DNA of 64,000 nucleotides from Plenodomus lindquistii (GCA_025504975.1 JANUWI010000012.1:434001-498000); one strand, 5' to 3'; positions 1-12,822 are shown, numbered from the stretch's first letter. A program made the numbers and translations. Notes: a model not told the origin generated them from the letters alone.

Positions 1-449
1 GCAGATGTGACTGGTAACGGTCCATACAAGCGCAACGAGACGTGGGAAGTGACGAGGCTGAACGAGCGGGGCCGCTATTTGAAGTACACCGGTGGAGAGT
101 ATTTCAAAGGTAAGGATAAATTAGAAAGTTGGTATCAATTGCTAAATAAGCAGCGCACTGCGATGGATGCTACGAGACCCCCGATCGCACCGAACGGTCG
201 TACTTCACGCTTCACTTGTATCTCAACGACGCCGTGGCTGAGGACGGAACGAAGCTGCTAGAAGGTGGTGCCACCACTTTCTACTCGAGGAATATGCAAC
301 ATCGTATCGATGTTGTCCCCAAAATTGGCCGTGTCCTTTTGTTCCAACATCGAGACCTCCTGCACTCAGGCGATGATGTCGTGAGCGGGACGAAGCTGAC
401 ACTGAGAACGGATCTAATGTATATGCTGAAAGCGAAGCCGGAGCCCTGA
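1..449 (+). CDS. Prolyl 4-hydroxylase-like 2OG-Fe(II) oxygenase (3' part)
   Basis: C-terminal part of a 2-oxoglutarate/Fe(II) oxygenase of the prolyl 4-hydroxylase alpha-subunit type; the 5' end lies outside the window. The frame is open from base 1 to a TGA at 447-449. A 44-nt intron (110-153, GT..CAG) joins exons 1-109 and 154-449, restoring the motif FKAHCDG, whose His and Asp form the HxD half of the iron site. A distal His follows in LLHSGD, and a Lys in SGTKLTLRTD is placed to bind 2-oxoglutarate. The double-stranded beta-helix core is recognisable through FTLHLYLND and GATTFY. Members hydroxylate prolyl residues or act on small molecules; the substrate cannot be told here. The fold assignment is strong, the substrate is unknown. 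Confidence 0.85.
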
Positions 450-2353
450 GACGGCTTACGATGAGCGAGGTGGCAATGAGTGGGCGTAGCAGTAAGCTAG
501 AATAAGTCGATGTCGTGCAAAAGCACCCAGGATTATTTGATTAGTAGTATCCTTCGAACTCGGTAAGAGGCGCAGGCCGCGCACTTACATGAGCAAAAAT
601 GAGTGAACGGCCTGCCTCGCCAGAGTAATCAGAATCGAATGATACCGTGCCCTCTTTCGCCGAAGCTACTCGAGGTCAAGTACGCTGCGTATTGTACTAC
701 AGTGTCACCTCTTCCCCCAGCGGGGTCAAGGCACACAATCTTCGCACCGACTCCCATAGGGTAACCGTTCCACAAACCTTGTTCTCCAGAGGAGAGACAA
801 AGTAGGTTTCGCGGGCCCTGAGTTTTCTGATGCCGAGTGCAGACGTGAGTCACGCCAGGCCCTTACGGGCAGTACAGTCCATGATGGACGTGATGTAGGT
901 GAAGATTACTCCGAATTTCTCATTTGCAGGGAAGGACAACTCCAGAAAGCGTCTGTGTGTGTGCAAAGAAACGCAGCGTTGGCGAGGCAGGCCGTTGACG
1001 AGAGAAAGTTTTGGCGGGGAGCTGTGGGATTTTGTAGCTTCCGCTAGCGGCTGCTCCCGGGCTATCGTCGGCGCGGGAGTCACACGTGGTGGCCGCCCTC
1101 TCGCCAATTTTCTACCAAGTGGCCAGCATCGAGAGCATCATCGCAGCACTTGTCGGATGTGTTGGCTATGCTGACTGCACAACATCTTAAGATATTCACT
1201 GTTTCGGGTCAATCATTTTCTCACCTCATCGAGCGCTCGGTGATTCTGCCTACGGATGGCTTCATTATATTCGGTGGTAACAACTGCAGCCTTTGCCGGC
1301 GTGTAGGCCATTAGTTCAACAACACTGGTTGTTTTCAGAGCTTCACGAATGCTGGTTCTGATGATATGCAGTCAATAACCGTATGCATAAACTTTGCTAC
1401 TGGCAACTTGAGCTCCTCACATATGGATCGCACTCCTCTTCTGCAGAGCATTGAATTGGAAATTTCAGAGACTGACCGGAGAGACTCGCGGAACGTACTG
1501 AAAGGCTGCAGAGCGCCGATTGGAGTTCCGAACGGCGGCACTCATAGGAAGATATTGACAGAGGTCCTTTACACGGTTGCCGAATATAAACGCAATTCAT
1601 TTCTTTGCTTTTGGTCGCCCAAGATATTGGTTGAGCTCTGGTGATGCGGACACAATCGTTTCCGCAAGGTTCGGAATTCAATCGCATGTATGGATGTACC
1701 AGTTCATGAAATCACATCGATCCATGCGGCTCCCAAGTCCTTCATCGCATCACTGACAAATCTGAACGTTCGAATGGATGATGAGGTCTTGTGATGCCTC
1801 GAGAATGACCATAGTCAATATCTGTAGCCACCAGCTACCTACGAGAGAGGTTCCGTGAGCCCAGATATATATCTGTAGTCATCAAACGAAATGATTGAAC
1901 ATGTTGTGCAGCGTAAGATCAAGGTGTAGCATACGAAAGTAAGGGATGATTGGCCAATTCGGCTGGTCTGAATGTATTGCTGATCTTAGTACATACATGA
2001 GCTGCACACGATTCGTGCGTAGTGCGCCGTACTCGGGTGAGCAAATATATTGACTTATCAAGCGGGTTCGAGCCTTTGTTGTATGCACGCTGCAAGGACT
2101 TACCACGGTATGGAACATAACAATGAAACGAACCCAGTGATGACATGCATATCTTGCTCATTTTCCGATTATCAACCACCTAGCTGAATAACCAGCTCTG
2201 GAACGCTATGAGTATATTCTACCACAGTAGGAATATTCAGACAGAAATGCATATAAGGTAGCTCTGTCGCTGTCCTCTGATTTTTTCACTCAAACTCAAA
2301 TTCAACTTCCACATACTAAGAAACTCTCTTCAAAAAATTTACAGCCTTCCACA
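450..2353. other. Intergenic, 1.9 kb
   Basis: I see only short unrelated ORFs on both strands, none with recognisable motifs. The last 100 bases are the promoter of the phospholipase gene. Confidence 0.6.
2252..2258 (+). promoter_or_regulatory. TATA-like box of the PLA2 gene
   Basis: TATAAGG about 96 nt upstream of the ATG at 2354, followed by a CT/CAA-rich leader typical of fungal transcription starts. Position and sequence support it; no other evidence. Confidence 0.4.
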
Positions 2354-3031
2354 ATGCTATCCTTGAACATCATCCTCTTCTTCCTTGTTAGCTTGGCTAT
2401 GACTAAGAAGCATCACTGGGACAAGCAGACATTTGACGAATGGAGGGCGGCCGAAGAGTCTGAGCTTGGCAAAGCTACAGACCTTCTAATATTCGGCTTG
2501 AGTGCCGATGATTTCCAGGAGCACCGCCAGAGAAAGGAGGGCCCTCCTGAAGTTGACTGGAAGGCCGATGGGTGCACGAGCTCTGACGACACGCCATTGG
2601 GGTACAAATGTAACCATTCATCCCGTCCTCGCTCCGATCAAACGTGAACATACCTACCATGTATCGCAAGCTGATACCCTTTCCAGTTAAAAACTCTTGC
2701 GATCGCCATGACTTCGCCCTTAGCAACTACAAAAAGCAAGGCCGCTTGACTAAGGTAAGTTGAATCGCTTCGTTCTACCCTTCTAAAATGAATGCGTTCC
2801 CTAGAACATTTACTGATATCGCTCTCTTCATAGAAAGCCAAGAAGAGGATCGACAAGAACTTTAGGAAAGACCTAAAGGACCAGTGTAAGAAGGAGAAGC
2901 ACCAGGGCCGCTGTCGCTCAATGGCAGATATTTACTACGCTGGCGTAAGGGCTTTCGGCAAGAGGGAATCTCTGGCCGGCCGCATTGACCTGGCGTCGCT
3001 GAAGGTCGAGGACAGCGACAACGAGGACTAG
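2354..3031 (+). CDS. Secreted phospholipase A2, prokaryotic/fungal type
   Basis: Three exons (2354-2609, 2687-2754, 2834-3031) give 173 aa. The N-terminus is a hydrophobic signal peptide of about 16 residues. The mature part carries DGC near the end of exon 1, then the catalytic signature CDRHDF across exon 2 (His-Asp pair), then a Lys/Arg-rich helix with paired cysteines and IYYAGVRAFG, as in the small secreted PLA2 family of streptomycetes and filamentous fungi (Phospholip_A2_3). Such enzymes release fatty acids from sn-2 of glycerophospholipids with Ca2+. The stretch between signal peptide and DGC (about 60 residues, charged) may be a propeptide. The tail is acidic (EDSDNED). Length and cysteines fit the family. 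Splice sites were chosen to rebuild CDRHDF and the following Lys-rich helix. Confidence 0.88.
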
Positions 3032-3943
3032 GGAGTTGACGAGGCGGTAATGAAGGTCCGCGCCGGTGTCGAGGGTAAGGCTGTGAAACTTGTTTGAGCT
3101 GTGGCTGGGTACTGGATTTGTTATTGTTCTCGTGTTGGCTTTTAGTCGTTATGTTTTCAGTGTTGATGGCGTTGCACATGTACCCACGTAACTCATGATA
3201 GTGATCCAAATGCCCATTGTGGGTCTAATCTTCTTCTGAATTTGTACCTCCACGATATTTTCGCTCAAACACCATATGTGTGTGTGAACTCGCCTGTTTT
3301 CTCCAGTGGCGCACTCAACAATTATCTTATGGCCACATAACCATTACCACCTGCATGTTTCTCTGTTCAGTAGATTCTCGGCCAGTCTCCCGTCACTTCC
3401 CAATATTGCCAACGAAATTTCGACACCAGTGTATGATCACTGACTACCTTCATGATCCGGAAGTACGCCTGCACCACCCATCCCAAATTCCGCAATATCA
3501 TCCTACTGCTGTCGCATCATCCACAACCTCAATGCGTACCGATTGGCTCTAACGCAACCCGCCTAGCGCGTAGATCGCGCAAGCGCGTGCAGGGATCCGG
3601 CCACGCGACGTGTTTCCGGGGCAAAAAGACGCAGGGACAATAAACACAACAGAGAGCGGCTGTGCCTGCATCTACATTCTGCACTCACGCCTGCAATCAC
3701 ACCTCTTGCCCTTCAATTTTGGCGTTGCACGAATTCTTACGACGATAATACCGACTCATCTGCACTGCTTTGCCTTACCACAAATTGCTGAAGTGCCCGA
3801 TACGTCCTCCATACTCAAGACCAAGCCTTGGAAGCGAGAACGAGCATACAATACCACACATCCGATCAGCACAAGCAAGAGTGCAGAGACAAGGCAGCAG
3901 AAGTTGAACTTTGATAACACACATTCACACATACACCTTCAAC
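3032..3943. other. Intergenic, 0.9 kb
   Basis: No supportable gene. The last 300 bases (CA-rich, pyrimidine tracts) are probably the 5' leader and promoter of the E2 gene. Confidence 0.55.
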
Positions 3944-4602
3944 ATGGCGACCGGAAGCAACGCTACAGTCGCTCAGCGGTACGTTCTCCCCACCTCATCT
4001 GCACGTCCACTACCAGCCTGCTCACCACCTTTTCACCAACCGCAACACCTACTAACACCCACCCAGCCTCCAGAAAGAATTAATGGACATAATGACGAAG
4101 CCCACGCCCGGCCTGACTGCCTTCCCCGATGACGAAAACATGACCCTCTGGACCGCCACCATCGACGGCCCCGCCGACACGCCCTACGCCAACCTCGTCT
4201 TCAAACTGAGCATGGAATTCGCCGCAAACTACCCCTACAGCCCGCCAACCGTGCTCTTCAAGACGCCGATTTACCACCCGAATGTCGACTTTAGCGGCAG
4301 AATCTGTCTAGATATCTTGAAGGACAAGTGGAGCGCGATTTACAACATCACGACTGTGTTGTTGAGTTTGCAGAGTCTGCTGGGGGAGCCGAACAAGTGA
4401 GTCCTGCATTTTCAGTCTGAGAGCGGGGAACAGGGTGATCTGAGGAGGAGGCTATGGATCGCGATGTGTGCATGTGCTGACAGTTACATCTAGTTCGAGT
4501 CCGCTCAACGGTCAGGCAGCTGAGCTTTGGGACAGCGATTTCGAAGAGTACAAGCGCCTTGTTCTTGCTCGCCACAAGGCGCCTGAGGAGCTGGATGCCT
4601 AG
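3944..4602 (+). CDS. ubc11: Ubiquitin-conjugating enzyme E2, UBE2C/Ubc11 type
   Basis: Three exons (3944-3978, 4067-4396, 4494-4602) give 157 aa. This is the E2 that works with the anaphase-promoting complex to ubiquitinate cyclin B and securin in mitosis. The UBC fold is complete: LQKELM helix 1, YPYSPPTV, the HPN motif in IYHPNVD, active-site Cys in GRICLDILKDKWS, and LLSLQSLLGEPN. The C-terminal helix has LNGQAAELW and EEYKRLV. Splicing at 4396/4494 restores GEPNNSSPLNG, a strongly conserved junction in this subfamily. The N-terminal extension is short (about 12 residues before helix 1) compared with the human protein (about 30). Nuclear/cytosolic; soluble. Confidence 0.95.
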
Positions 4603-7600
4603 GATTTTCGAGGAACGTTTGTTAGAGCTGCGCCGGGCGGTGCGTTCCGCCTTGCGAAGGTTCGGCGCGTCGTTCGCGGCGCAGTCTCACGGCGCAGTCA
4701 TACCTGACGTTGGTTATCGACAGGGCCGACAAACAGACGACTCTACGTCGTAGCCGACATTCAGACGCCAATTGGTGTGTCGTCTTCTTCCGATGTTCTG
4801 ACACGAGAGGGTTGACTCGCCACCCAAATTTCGCATTGGTTGGATGGCATGACGATACTTTTCTCTACAAAGAGTCCAACTCGGTAGCGTGAGCATATTG
4901 CGAGTCTGTGTTCTGTTGGCATTTTCTTCTTACTTTGCATGGCGCAGTCTTGAACAAGCATGGCAATGGAGTATGACGAATCCGTATACAAGGGTCGTGA
5001 TGACCGAAGATCACGACATGGGTGTTGGGGCATTTCCTCCCCGCGCCTCCAACCCAAACAAATCATTACAATACCCACCAAACTTCCCATGACCCTAAGT
5101 AAATCTTGTCCCAACAGGTGATCTACTCTACGTGTACATATTGCGTTGTCCTTTTCTTATGTCACAAGTCCCAACAACCACATGCTGGCGATCAGGTCAG
5201 CCCTTGCGCCATGTCAGCACAAACCCATGGCTGGATCAGCGCCACTTCCGCCTTGGGCAGGATCAAAGACCACGCCGCAGCCAGGGCGTAGCATGCACGT
5301 CAACGGCGGCTGGACTGTTGCAAATTGCAACTCACTTTTGCAAACCACCACATTCAATTCATGTCTGCCTGCCCGTCTAAGTGACTGTGACAGTGACAGC
5401 AACAGTGATATTTCGTACTCTACATATGAAACTCCCCAGCGCGCTTCACGCTATCTCTCCAAAACAGCCAAACCAACATCCATTACAGCAGGTGCATCGA
5501 ATGTATTGTAATACGAAGCTCAGGCAACACACTTGCATTATGGACTTTCCACAAGTAGGCTAGACACACACACGCTTCTCCTTTGGGTCTGGTGCATTGG
5601 GACGAGCAGCGCCGAGGTGGTGGTGGTTGGTCAAGCCACTCACTCAATGGGCTGTTTTCTATCTTTTATTTTCTTTTCTTTTTTTTTTACGCTGGCGAAG
5701 CGCGGGAGACGTGGGATATCTTCATTTCATTGCATAGGTGTAGGCGCGAGTGCGAAACTGTTTGTGATTTGATTTGATTTGATTTGATGTGACTTGAGTT
5801 GACTTGACGCCATCTATTAAAATGTTTAATCTGAGACTGTAGCAGAACATCTAGAAGCGAAAAAGCAGAAGTTGTCATGCTGTGTGATGCTACATTTTGC
5901 TGTCGGGTAGTGGCGTCCCCTCGTCCCCTTCCCCTCCCTGCTGTGCGAGATGCTGTACTGTACTGTGCTGTGCTGTGTGCAGGGGAGTGGCGGGAGATTG
6001 CTGGGGTTCCGAGAGCAGGGCTTACATACGACCTGGGTTGACGTGTTTTCTTGTCGCGAGTGTTATATCTACATACCTGCATTTGACATGGTAGATCATA
6101 CAGCAGCTTCCCTCAAAATGAAATACAATGAAGCTATGTATGTGACAGCTGCATAGTATGTAGGCGCAATACGAACGGCTGCGAGTGCCGAGCCGGCCTT
6201 GTTTGACGGAAAAGTAAAGTGGTGTGGAGATGTCTGAGGCGCCCCAGATCAGCCCTCGTCAGTGTCATCAACCCAGGAAAAGATCCGGCCGAAGCGCCAT
6301 GGATTAATATGTCGGTATTGCATGTTGCACAAACCAGAGCCAGGCCAGCGTCATGCAGATTGGTCTATGTACTGCTGCAATTTTGGAGGGAAACGGGTCT
6401 TACCGACTTGTCTGGACGAGACAGATGAAGTATTTCGCAGCCTGCAGATTTCAATCTCTCATGCCCGATTGCAGTGCCATAGGGAGTGCACTCTTTCTCC
6501 GACGAGGTTCCACGAACGAGGGGCAGACCGAGCATTGACTCGCTGTGCTCGTTGCCCCTGACCTTCCGGTGACCTCGTGACGGAGCTTGTAGTACCCCAA
6601 TCTATGTATGTACTATGTACCCCGCGAACCGCCTCGCGTCCGTAATATCGCGAAGACGGGCGTCGTCGGAATTTAATGTTGCCAATGCAAGGCCTTCCAG
6701 AAGACGGAAGCGTTCCATATTGACGAGTAGGCGATGCCCAGGCCCGACTGAGGGGAATCAAATGGCTCAGCTCATGACCTCGGGTGGGTTGAGTTTTCAG
6801 GACTATGAGCTGGTGGGCTCGTTTGCTACTGGATATGTTTGTTGGAGACCAGCCATATGCGGACTTGTTATGCAGGTCAGCGTTGGGCTGGCTGCACGAC
6901 CCGGGGGAGGAAGGACAGAACATCCACGAACACCCGCTGCTGCTGCTGTTGCTCTTCGCCTGCATCTGCATCTGCATGCGTAGTGTAGGGCGACGAGTTC
7001 GCTCACACAATTCCGGTTGTCCTTGTAAACCACCGAGCCGAGCGCGAAGTTCCGAGGTGGAGGGATTTCTACAGTAGTGCATAGCTTAGTGCCCACCTTT
7101 TCGCTTGACGCTGCAAGTGGACGGTCTACGAATCATGGAAGTCTTCGTTTTGCTGGCGTTGGGGTTTTCGCAAGTGTTGCATGCAGACGCAGACCAAGAG
7201 ACGGCCAGGTCTGAATAAGCAGCCGTTGCGTCATGCTCGACAAATCTCAGCAGACGTGTGGCAGAGCATTGTCACGTCGAAGAGCCCTCATTCTTGGGTC
7301 TCTGTTTCCTCTCACCAGCACGAGCACACTCGAGCGCGATGGCTGGTTCCGCAAGGTGCGGGGCTCCCGCGCAACCACCAACCAGGGCTGGACCAAAATA
7401 GGACAGGTCTCGGTCGACGGACGACCCTGTGCGTGCTGGCTGCCGTAGCGGCGCCCCGGTGGAGCTGTGCTAGGCTCCTCGCCATCACGATTGATACGAA
7501 CCCGCCACGCCGGGTGACAGCGCGCGCGGGTGACGCGATGCTTCCGAAGGCCTCCAGCCGCTCTGCGTCTTGCTGGTCAGGCGATGCGCGGCCTGGCGAG

Positions 7601-8596
7601 GTGTGAGCCTCACCAAAGGTATCAGCAAGGCAAGCAAAGGACCAGTAGTGAGGCATGGCGGGCAAGTGGCCTCGCACATTGCACAGGTGCACTCTGGATT
7701 CGAAACAGGTACGCCGCCATAGCCTGTCTGGCGCGTGTGGCCAGGGTAGCAGGGCCCGGCACCATTTGCTGTCCGTAGACATGCCACGCGTGACGGTATA
7801 GGCTACGGCTGCCCAGCCTGGTGCCAGGCTCAGCAGTCGCGCAGGTTCGTCAGCAGAGGGCTGGGGCCATGGCGCATTGTTGCAGACTCGAGCATGAAGC
7901 ATGGCTGTCTGAGCAAAAAGGAATGGGACCAGCAGGCGCACCATGGCAATGCCTTGCAGAGGGCGACAGAAGCAGGTAGCACGAGGCACCTTGAATGCGG
8001 GCCGCCGCTGGGTTTGGCAGCCAGAACAGGCGTAATCGTTCTATGCCTCGACCGCCCTTGTTCGGCACCACCGCCATCAGAGGCATGCAGGCTGGCCCAA
8101 CACCCATCACGCTCGGCTCAGGCTGGCAGAGGCCTTCACTCGTCCTCCACCTCCGCCTCCCCCGCGACCACACTGTCTGTGACTGTGAGCAAGCCCGTTG
8201 CATTGCCGTCGTCTTGTTGCGAGCGTTGAGCGGCCTTGCCCACCCTTCATTCTTGTTGTGACAACCAATCGTTTCAGTACCGTACCTCGACCCCCGTGCA
8301 CGCTTGTTCGCTGGATTCCCGGACCACCGCGCTATGACAGTCTGACCTGGCCTGACGGTCTTCCGAGCAGCGAGCCCTTTGTTCGCTCCTTCGTCCTCCT
8401 CGAGCATACCAACGACCTCGCCAAACGCCAGCACTCTCTGTGACGGGCCTCTGCTCGTACCCGTCTGCACTGCTTGCTACCCGCTCAGTGCCTGGGTGCT
8501 CTCCCCATGCATCGCTTTCCTCAGTAGCATTTGGGTGGGAGCTTCACACCTCGTATCGCCTCCTCAGCAGTGAGATAGCGTCTACATACTGCAGCC
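4603..8596. other. Long gene-poor stretch, 4 kb
   Basis: No gene supported. It contains a T-rich run near 5660-5690, a GATTT-type microsatellite, and CTG/TGCATC simple repeats near 6950-6980. From about 7.2 to 8.5 kb the base composition becomes GC-rich, and ORFs of about 200 aa appear on the minus strand (7312-7989, 7850-8470). They overlap other long ORFs, have odd composition (many Cys, Trp, Arg, Pro) and match no family I know. I read them as chance ORFs; the segment next to 8597 may be a long leader of ELL. Confidence 0.5.
5766..5808. repeat. Pentanucleotide microsatellite (GATTT/GACTT)
   Basis: Four exact GATTT units followed by imperfect GATGT, GACTT, GAGTT and GACTT units. Confidence 0.8.
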
Positions 8597-10881
8597 ATGA
8601 CGACCTCGATGCTTCCCACGGGGGGCATTGCCCTGGTAGGGGCTCCGGACAGCGACGTCGGACACAAGGATGCCAACACCACGCCGATGCAGGCCATGCA
8701 GGTGGAAATGACGCAGGACATCGTCGACGAGCTCCTCGAGAGCATCAGGAACGGAAAGTCGCCGCAGCTCATCTTCGGCCGTACTCCAGTATGTGTGCAC
8801 ATGACTCCTGAAGCTCTGCATCACCACAACCCGCCGGTTGGAACCGGGGAGCAAGGCACCATCATGCTAACCATGCATCACAGCAACTCAAGTGCGGCGA
8901 CAAGACACACGTGCTGCAGACCAGCCCCGAACCCCACCGCTACGAACTGTACAACGCCGGCGGCGCGGACGACGGCGACCACCTCGAATTCGCCGGCGTC
9001 ATCAACCACAGCCTGGTGGTGCAGAAGGCCGACGATGTAACGGCAGGCGTCGACTCGGCGCTGGAGCAGCTCAGGAGTAGCATGGCGGCGATCTCAGAGT
9101 TCAAGGAAGCCAACAAGTATGCCTCCCCTGGCTACCCCGAATCCTCTGTCCTCTCGTCGAGACTCGAGCCACTGCCCCTTGCAGCGTGTGCATGATGGTG
9201 ATGACTTTGGTGCATTTGGACCTAGACTGACACAACTGCCTACAGGACGATTGTCGGCGAAGCTACCCCAGGTCGCACGCCCGCCCATCGTCGCTTCCCC
9301 TCGACCGGCTTCAAAGCATCGCACCTCGCGCCTTCCAAGCTCGGCTCACCGCTGCTCAGCGCCCCTTCCTCGCCCATGCACAAGCGGGCGCCTACATCGC
9401 AGCCAGACAACACACGCGAACTCGTCCTGGCCGCACTGCGTACGCCCGTCATCCACCTCCTTGCCAGGGAGCCGGCCACCGATGCATCCCTGGCGGCAGC
9501 GTGTCGTACCTCGGTGGCCAGCATGCGCGACCTGCTACCCAAGGTCGCGAAGAAGTCGTCGCCAGATGCTGACAAGTGGCAGCTGACGGACAAGTCGTTC
9601 CGTGAGGTCAACCCATGGAAGTTCCCGTACCAGAGCGCCGAGGACCGTCAGCAGGCAATTGATGGTGCAATCAAGTCGTTTGATAGACAACGCCTCTCCA
9701 AGGACGACAAGCTTTGGCAGATTCTGCTGCCACGTGAAGAGCGAGGCCAAGGCATATGCCTGTCACGCTCGACTGTCAAGGCGCCCGAGGCCAAGGCGAA
9801 ACCGGGCACCCCTATGCACATGCCCAAGATCTCAGACTTGACCAAGAAGAAGCCTGCAGCTAAGAAGTCTGTCGACAAGACTGCCGACAAGGAGAAGAAG
9901 CCCAGGGTGGTCAAGGATCCTGAGCCAAAGCCCAAGTCGACTATGAAAGAAAAGTACCTGGCGCGTGAGAAGACAGCACCGGTGAAGGTGAAAGAGACCA
10001 AGGAAGCAAAGGACGAACCCACAAAAGCTGCGACGCCCTCAAATTCTCAATCCACTGCACCCGCTCACACCAACACGCCTTCTGCCGACGTTTCCAAGAT
10101 TCGTACCAAGAAGGTTCCCGCTGCTGACGGCAACAACACCCCACGAGTGAAGCCAAAGACGTCCGCCCGCGACGCCCACCGAGAGCCGCCCAAGAGGCAA
10201 TTCAAGTCCACAATGCCCATCAACACCAAGCCCAAGAACCCGTCGCCACTCTCCGCGTCGCCGCCTGTCAATGCCAGCGACTTCGAGGACAGCCACCCCG
10301 TTCACAAGGCCCTTGCCGCAGCGCCCTCCCCAGCCAAGAACGCCTCGGGCAACTCTGACCGCTCCTTGAAGCGCAAGGCCAACGATCTCGACAGCGACAT
10401 CCACAACCACGACCTGGCCGTCAAGAAACCACACATCGATCGCTCTACCCCCTCCCATGCACCCTCTCACGCCAATGGCCGACTCAATGGCTCCACCCCG
10501 TCGAGCACCAGCTCCCGCAAACGCAAGACAGACGAATCTTCCTCTTCCAACACTCCCACCACCGCCCCTAAGATCCGCAAGGTTACCAATATCGACACTG
10601 GCCTTGCTTCGCGCTACCACCACAACAACCCGCGTGCCTCACCGGGCGCATCGTCGTCCTCCACCACCTCACCGTCGCTGCCCAGTCTCAGCTTCCGCCA
10701 GACCGTCGAGCTGTCTCGCAGGTTTCAGACTTACTACAAAAAGTACGAGGAGCTATACTGGAAGCTCGCCGACGCGACGAGTCCACCCACAGACGCGCAG
10801 AGAAACAACCTGCTAGACATGCACAAGAAGCTAGAAGAGATGAAGAGAGAGATCAAAGCAAGTGCAGTGACGCACCGCTAA
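8597..10881 (+). CDS. ell1: RNA polymerase II elongation factor ELL
   Basis: Three exons (8597-8788, 8884-9116, 9246-10881) give 686 aa. The N-terminal ELL domain (about residues 35-190) is visible: an N-terminal beta-rich part with LIFGRTPQLKCGDKTH and a helix LEQLRSSMAAI, then a winged-helix-like part (VHL-type segment ELVLAALRTPVIHLLA, then LPKVAKK, REVNPWKFPY). A long basic, Pro/Ser/Thr-rich linker follows (KKPAAKK-type repeats, likely nuclear localisation). The extreme C-terminus (about 620-680) has FQTYYKKYEELYWKLAD and a coiled helix LLDMHKKLEEMKREI, matching the occludin/ELL C-terminal domain. ELL suppresses Pol II pausing and in fission yeast works with Eaf1 and Ebp1. The presence of both end domains makes the call strong. 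Confidence 0.88.
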
Positions 10882-11887
10882 GTGACGACGACGACGAAAG
10901 TAGAAGAACGAGCCTGCATATCTACGACACATCCACGCCTCGCGCGTGCTACGATTTACCAAAGTACACAGTTTGCACATAACCATATACCCCACGGCCT
11001 GGCCAGTCTGACGAAGATGGCGGCAATTTGCATACCCCAAAACGGTGTTGGAGGAAGTCTTCATCTCTACAGGGAACCACATCACGGCGTTTGTTTTCTG
11101 TTTGCTAATGTTTGGAGGTTGCATGCATTGGGATACCGGTGCGATTTGTTTGAGCTATCAATCACTATAACTATGTTTTACAGTCTTTGGGCTTTTGGCT
11201 CATGTGTCTACGCACCAACGAATGATACGTTAATAGGTTTACATAAAAGCGAGTCGAGTCTGTTGCGCTCCTCAATTGTAGAGCTATTTATCAAATACGA
11301 ACCTTCCTGACCCAGTCCATTCCCAATGTGTAGTTCATGTGAACCGTATCCCCTTTCCCTCCTAAACCCGCACCGCCGTACCTTCCTTGAACCCCCTCAC
11401 CGTATTTTCCATTGACGCAAAAGAACCCACCAAATCTCCGAACACTGCATCACACGAGACAGTAAGCCCAACAGTTAGTCATGCACGTCAAGAATGTCTC
11501 AAAAAAATAACAGGAGACTTTGCTCTGCACGCCACACCGACGTTGACGCTTTCCGCGGGCGCCTTGCCGATCCCCAAATCCAGGCGCGACCATGCTGTCT
11601 CCCGCGGCGCCGCGATCGTCTGGCTTACCGGCACGCCAGCTTCCGATCTCCACAGCTTGCATCCCTGCATATGACCCTCGGCACGTGCGTCATCCATCTC
11701 AGCCCTGTCGCGCTAAAACGGCCGATGATTGACGACATCCTGATCACCACATTCTACTACAAAGCCAGCCGTAAACGCGCCAAGTCACTCTAATCAACCT
11801 CGCCTTATTCTAGATTCTATTTAAGAAAACACCACGCCTTCCTTGTTCTCGTTTTCTTTTTTTCTTTTCTCTTTTTCTCTTTACTCG
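10882..11887. other. Intergenic, 1.0 kb
   Basis: No supportable gene. The last 50 bases are a T/C-rich leader immediately before the ATG at 11888. Confidence 0.55.
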
Positions 11888-12822
11888 ATGCGAGTATTCA
11901 AGACTTTGGGATTACTAGGTGGACTTTTGAGATCTTCGACTACTGTGACTGCGACTGCGACCGCGACTGCGAGTGCGAAGGAAGTAGGCAAGGTACTTGG
12001 CAAGAGGGAGTACGCTTACGTGCACGATATCAATTTTCAAGAGTGGCAGAGGGTTGGGGATAGTACGAGTAAGGTGCTGAAGGAAGGGAAAGAGGAAGAG
12101 CGGGGAAATATGGCGAATGGGAAGAATGGTATGTTTTATTCACGTTCTGTTTGTGTTTGGTGTTTGATATTTGGACGGGCGACTTGACGGGTGGAGGTGC
12201 TGGATGGTGGGAGGACTGGAGTGTGAGGGGTGGATGAGATGGATGAGATGGATACAGGAAGATATGGATGGGGATGGAATTGCACGTTTGAGCTGGCTCA
12301 CACGATTGAGGGGCGCATGTGTGGTGGCATTGAATTGAATAACCACGACATATCTACCATTCCGAGCCACTGCTAACTTCCCACAGTCTTCGGACAACCA
12401 CTAAGCCTCCACTCCACAAAACCCCTAACAGGCTTCACCCGCTCAGGCTACTGCGAAGCCCCCCCCTCCGACACAGGCAACCACTCCATCGCCGGTCCGT
12501 CCTGCATCCCCATCTCCTTCCTTCCCTTCCCTTTCCTCCCCCAATCATCCCCCCCGCATACTAACACACCCCACAATCAGGCATCGTAACCAACGAATTC
12601 CTCGACTTCTCCGCCGCACGCGGAAACGACTTGCGCCAGGTTGGTCTGACAGATGGATGCAAATGGTGTCTTTGTGTGAGTCGGTGGAAGGAAGCGTTTG
12701 ATGCGAGGACGGGGGCGGATGATAAGAAGGTGCCGAAGATTGTGCTCAAGGCGACGAATGAGCGGGCGTTGGAGAAGGTGAAGATTGAGGAGTTGAGGGG
12801 GTTTGCTGTGGATAAGGAGTAG
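11888..12822 (+). CDS. DUF2237 domain protein
   Basis: Three exons (11888-12128, 12387-12494, 12581-12822) give 196 aa. Exons 2 and 3 encode the whole DUF2237 domain: NVFGQPL, LTGFTRSGYCEAP, DTGNHSIAGIVTNEFLDFS, ARGNDL, then the Cys pair CKWCLCVSRWKEAF and a final KIEELRG. The ARGNDL and WCLC..RWKEAF blocks are diagnostic of this small bacterial/eukaryotic family of unknown function. The first 80 residues are not part of the domain; they begin with a hydrophobic then Thr/Ala-rich stretch (TATATATAS), which may be a mitochondrial or secretory leader. The start is the first in-frame ATG; the upstream frame is only poly-Phe/Ser low complexity. Codons in this leader come from a CGACTG-type simple repeat. 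Confidence 0.82.

Noticed and set aside
2060..2085. GGTTCGAGCC resembling a tRNA T-loop
   Set aside because: The flanking stem bases do not pair and no acceptor or anticodon arm fits upstream.
7312..7989. 225-aa minus-strand ORF
   Set aside because: Unusual composition, overlaps other long ORFs in GC-rich DNA, no motif, no plausible splice or start context.
10039..10623. 194-aa minus-strand ORF inside ELL
   Set aside because: Antisense shadow of the basic, Pro/Ser-rich linker of ELL.
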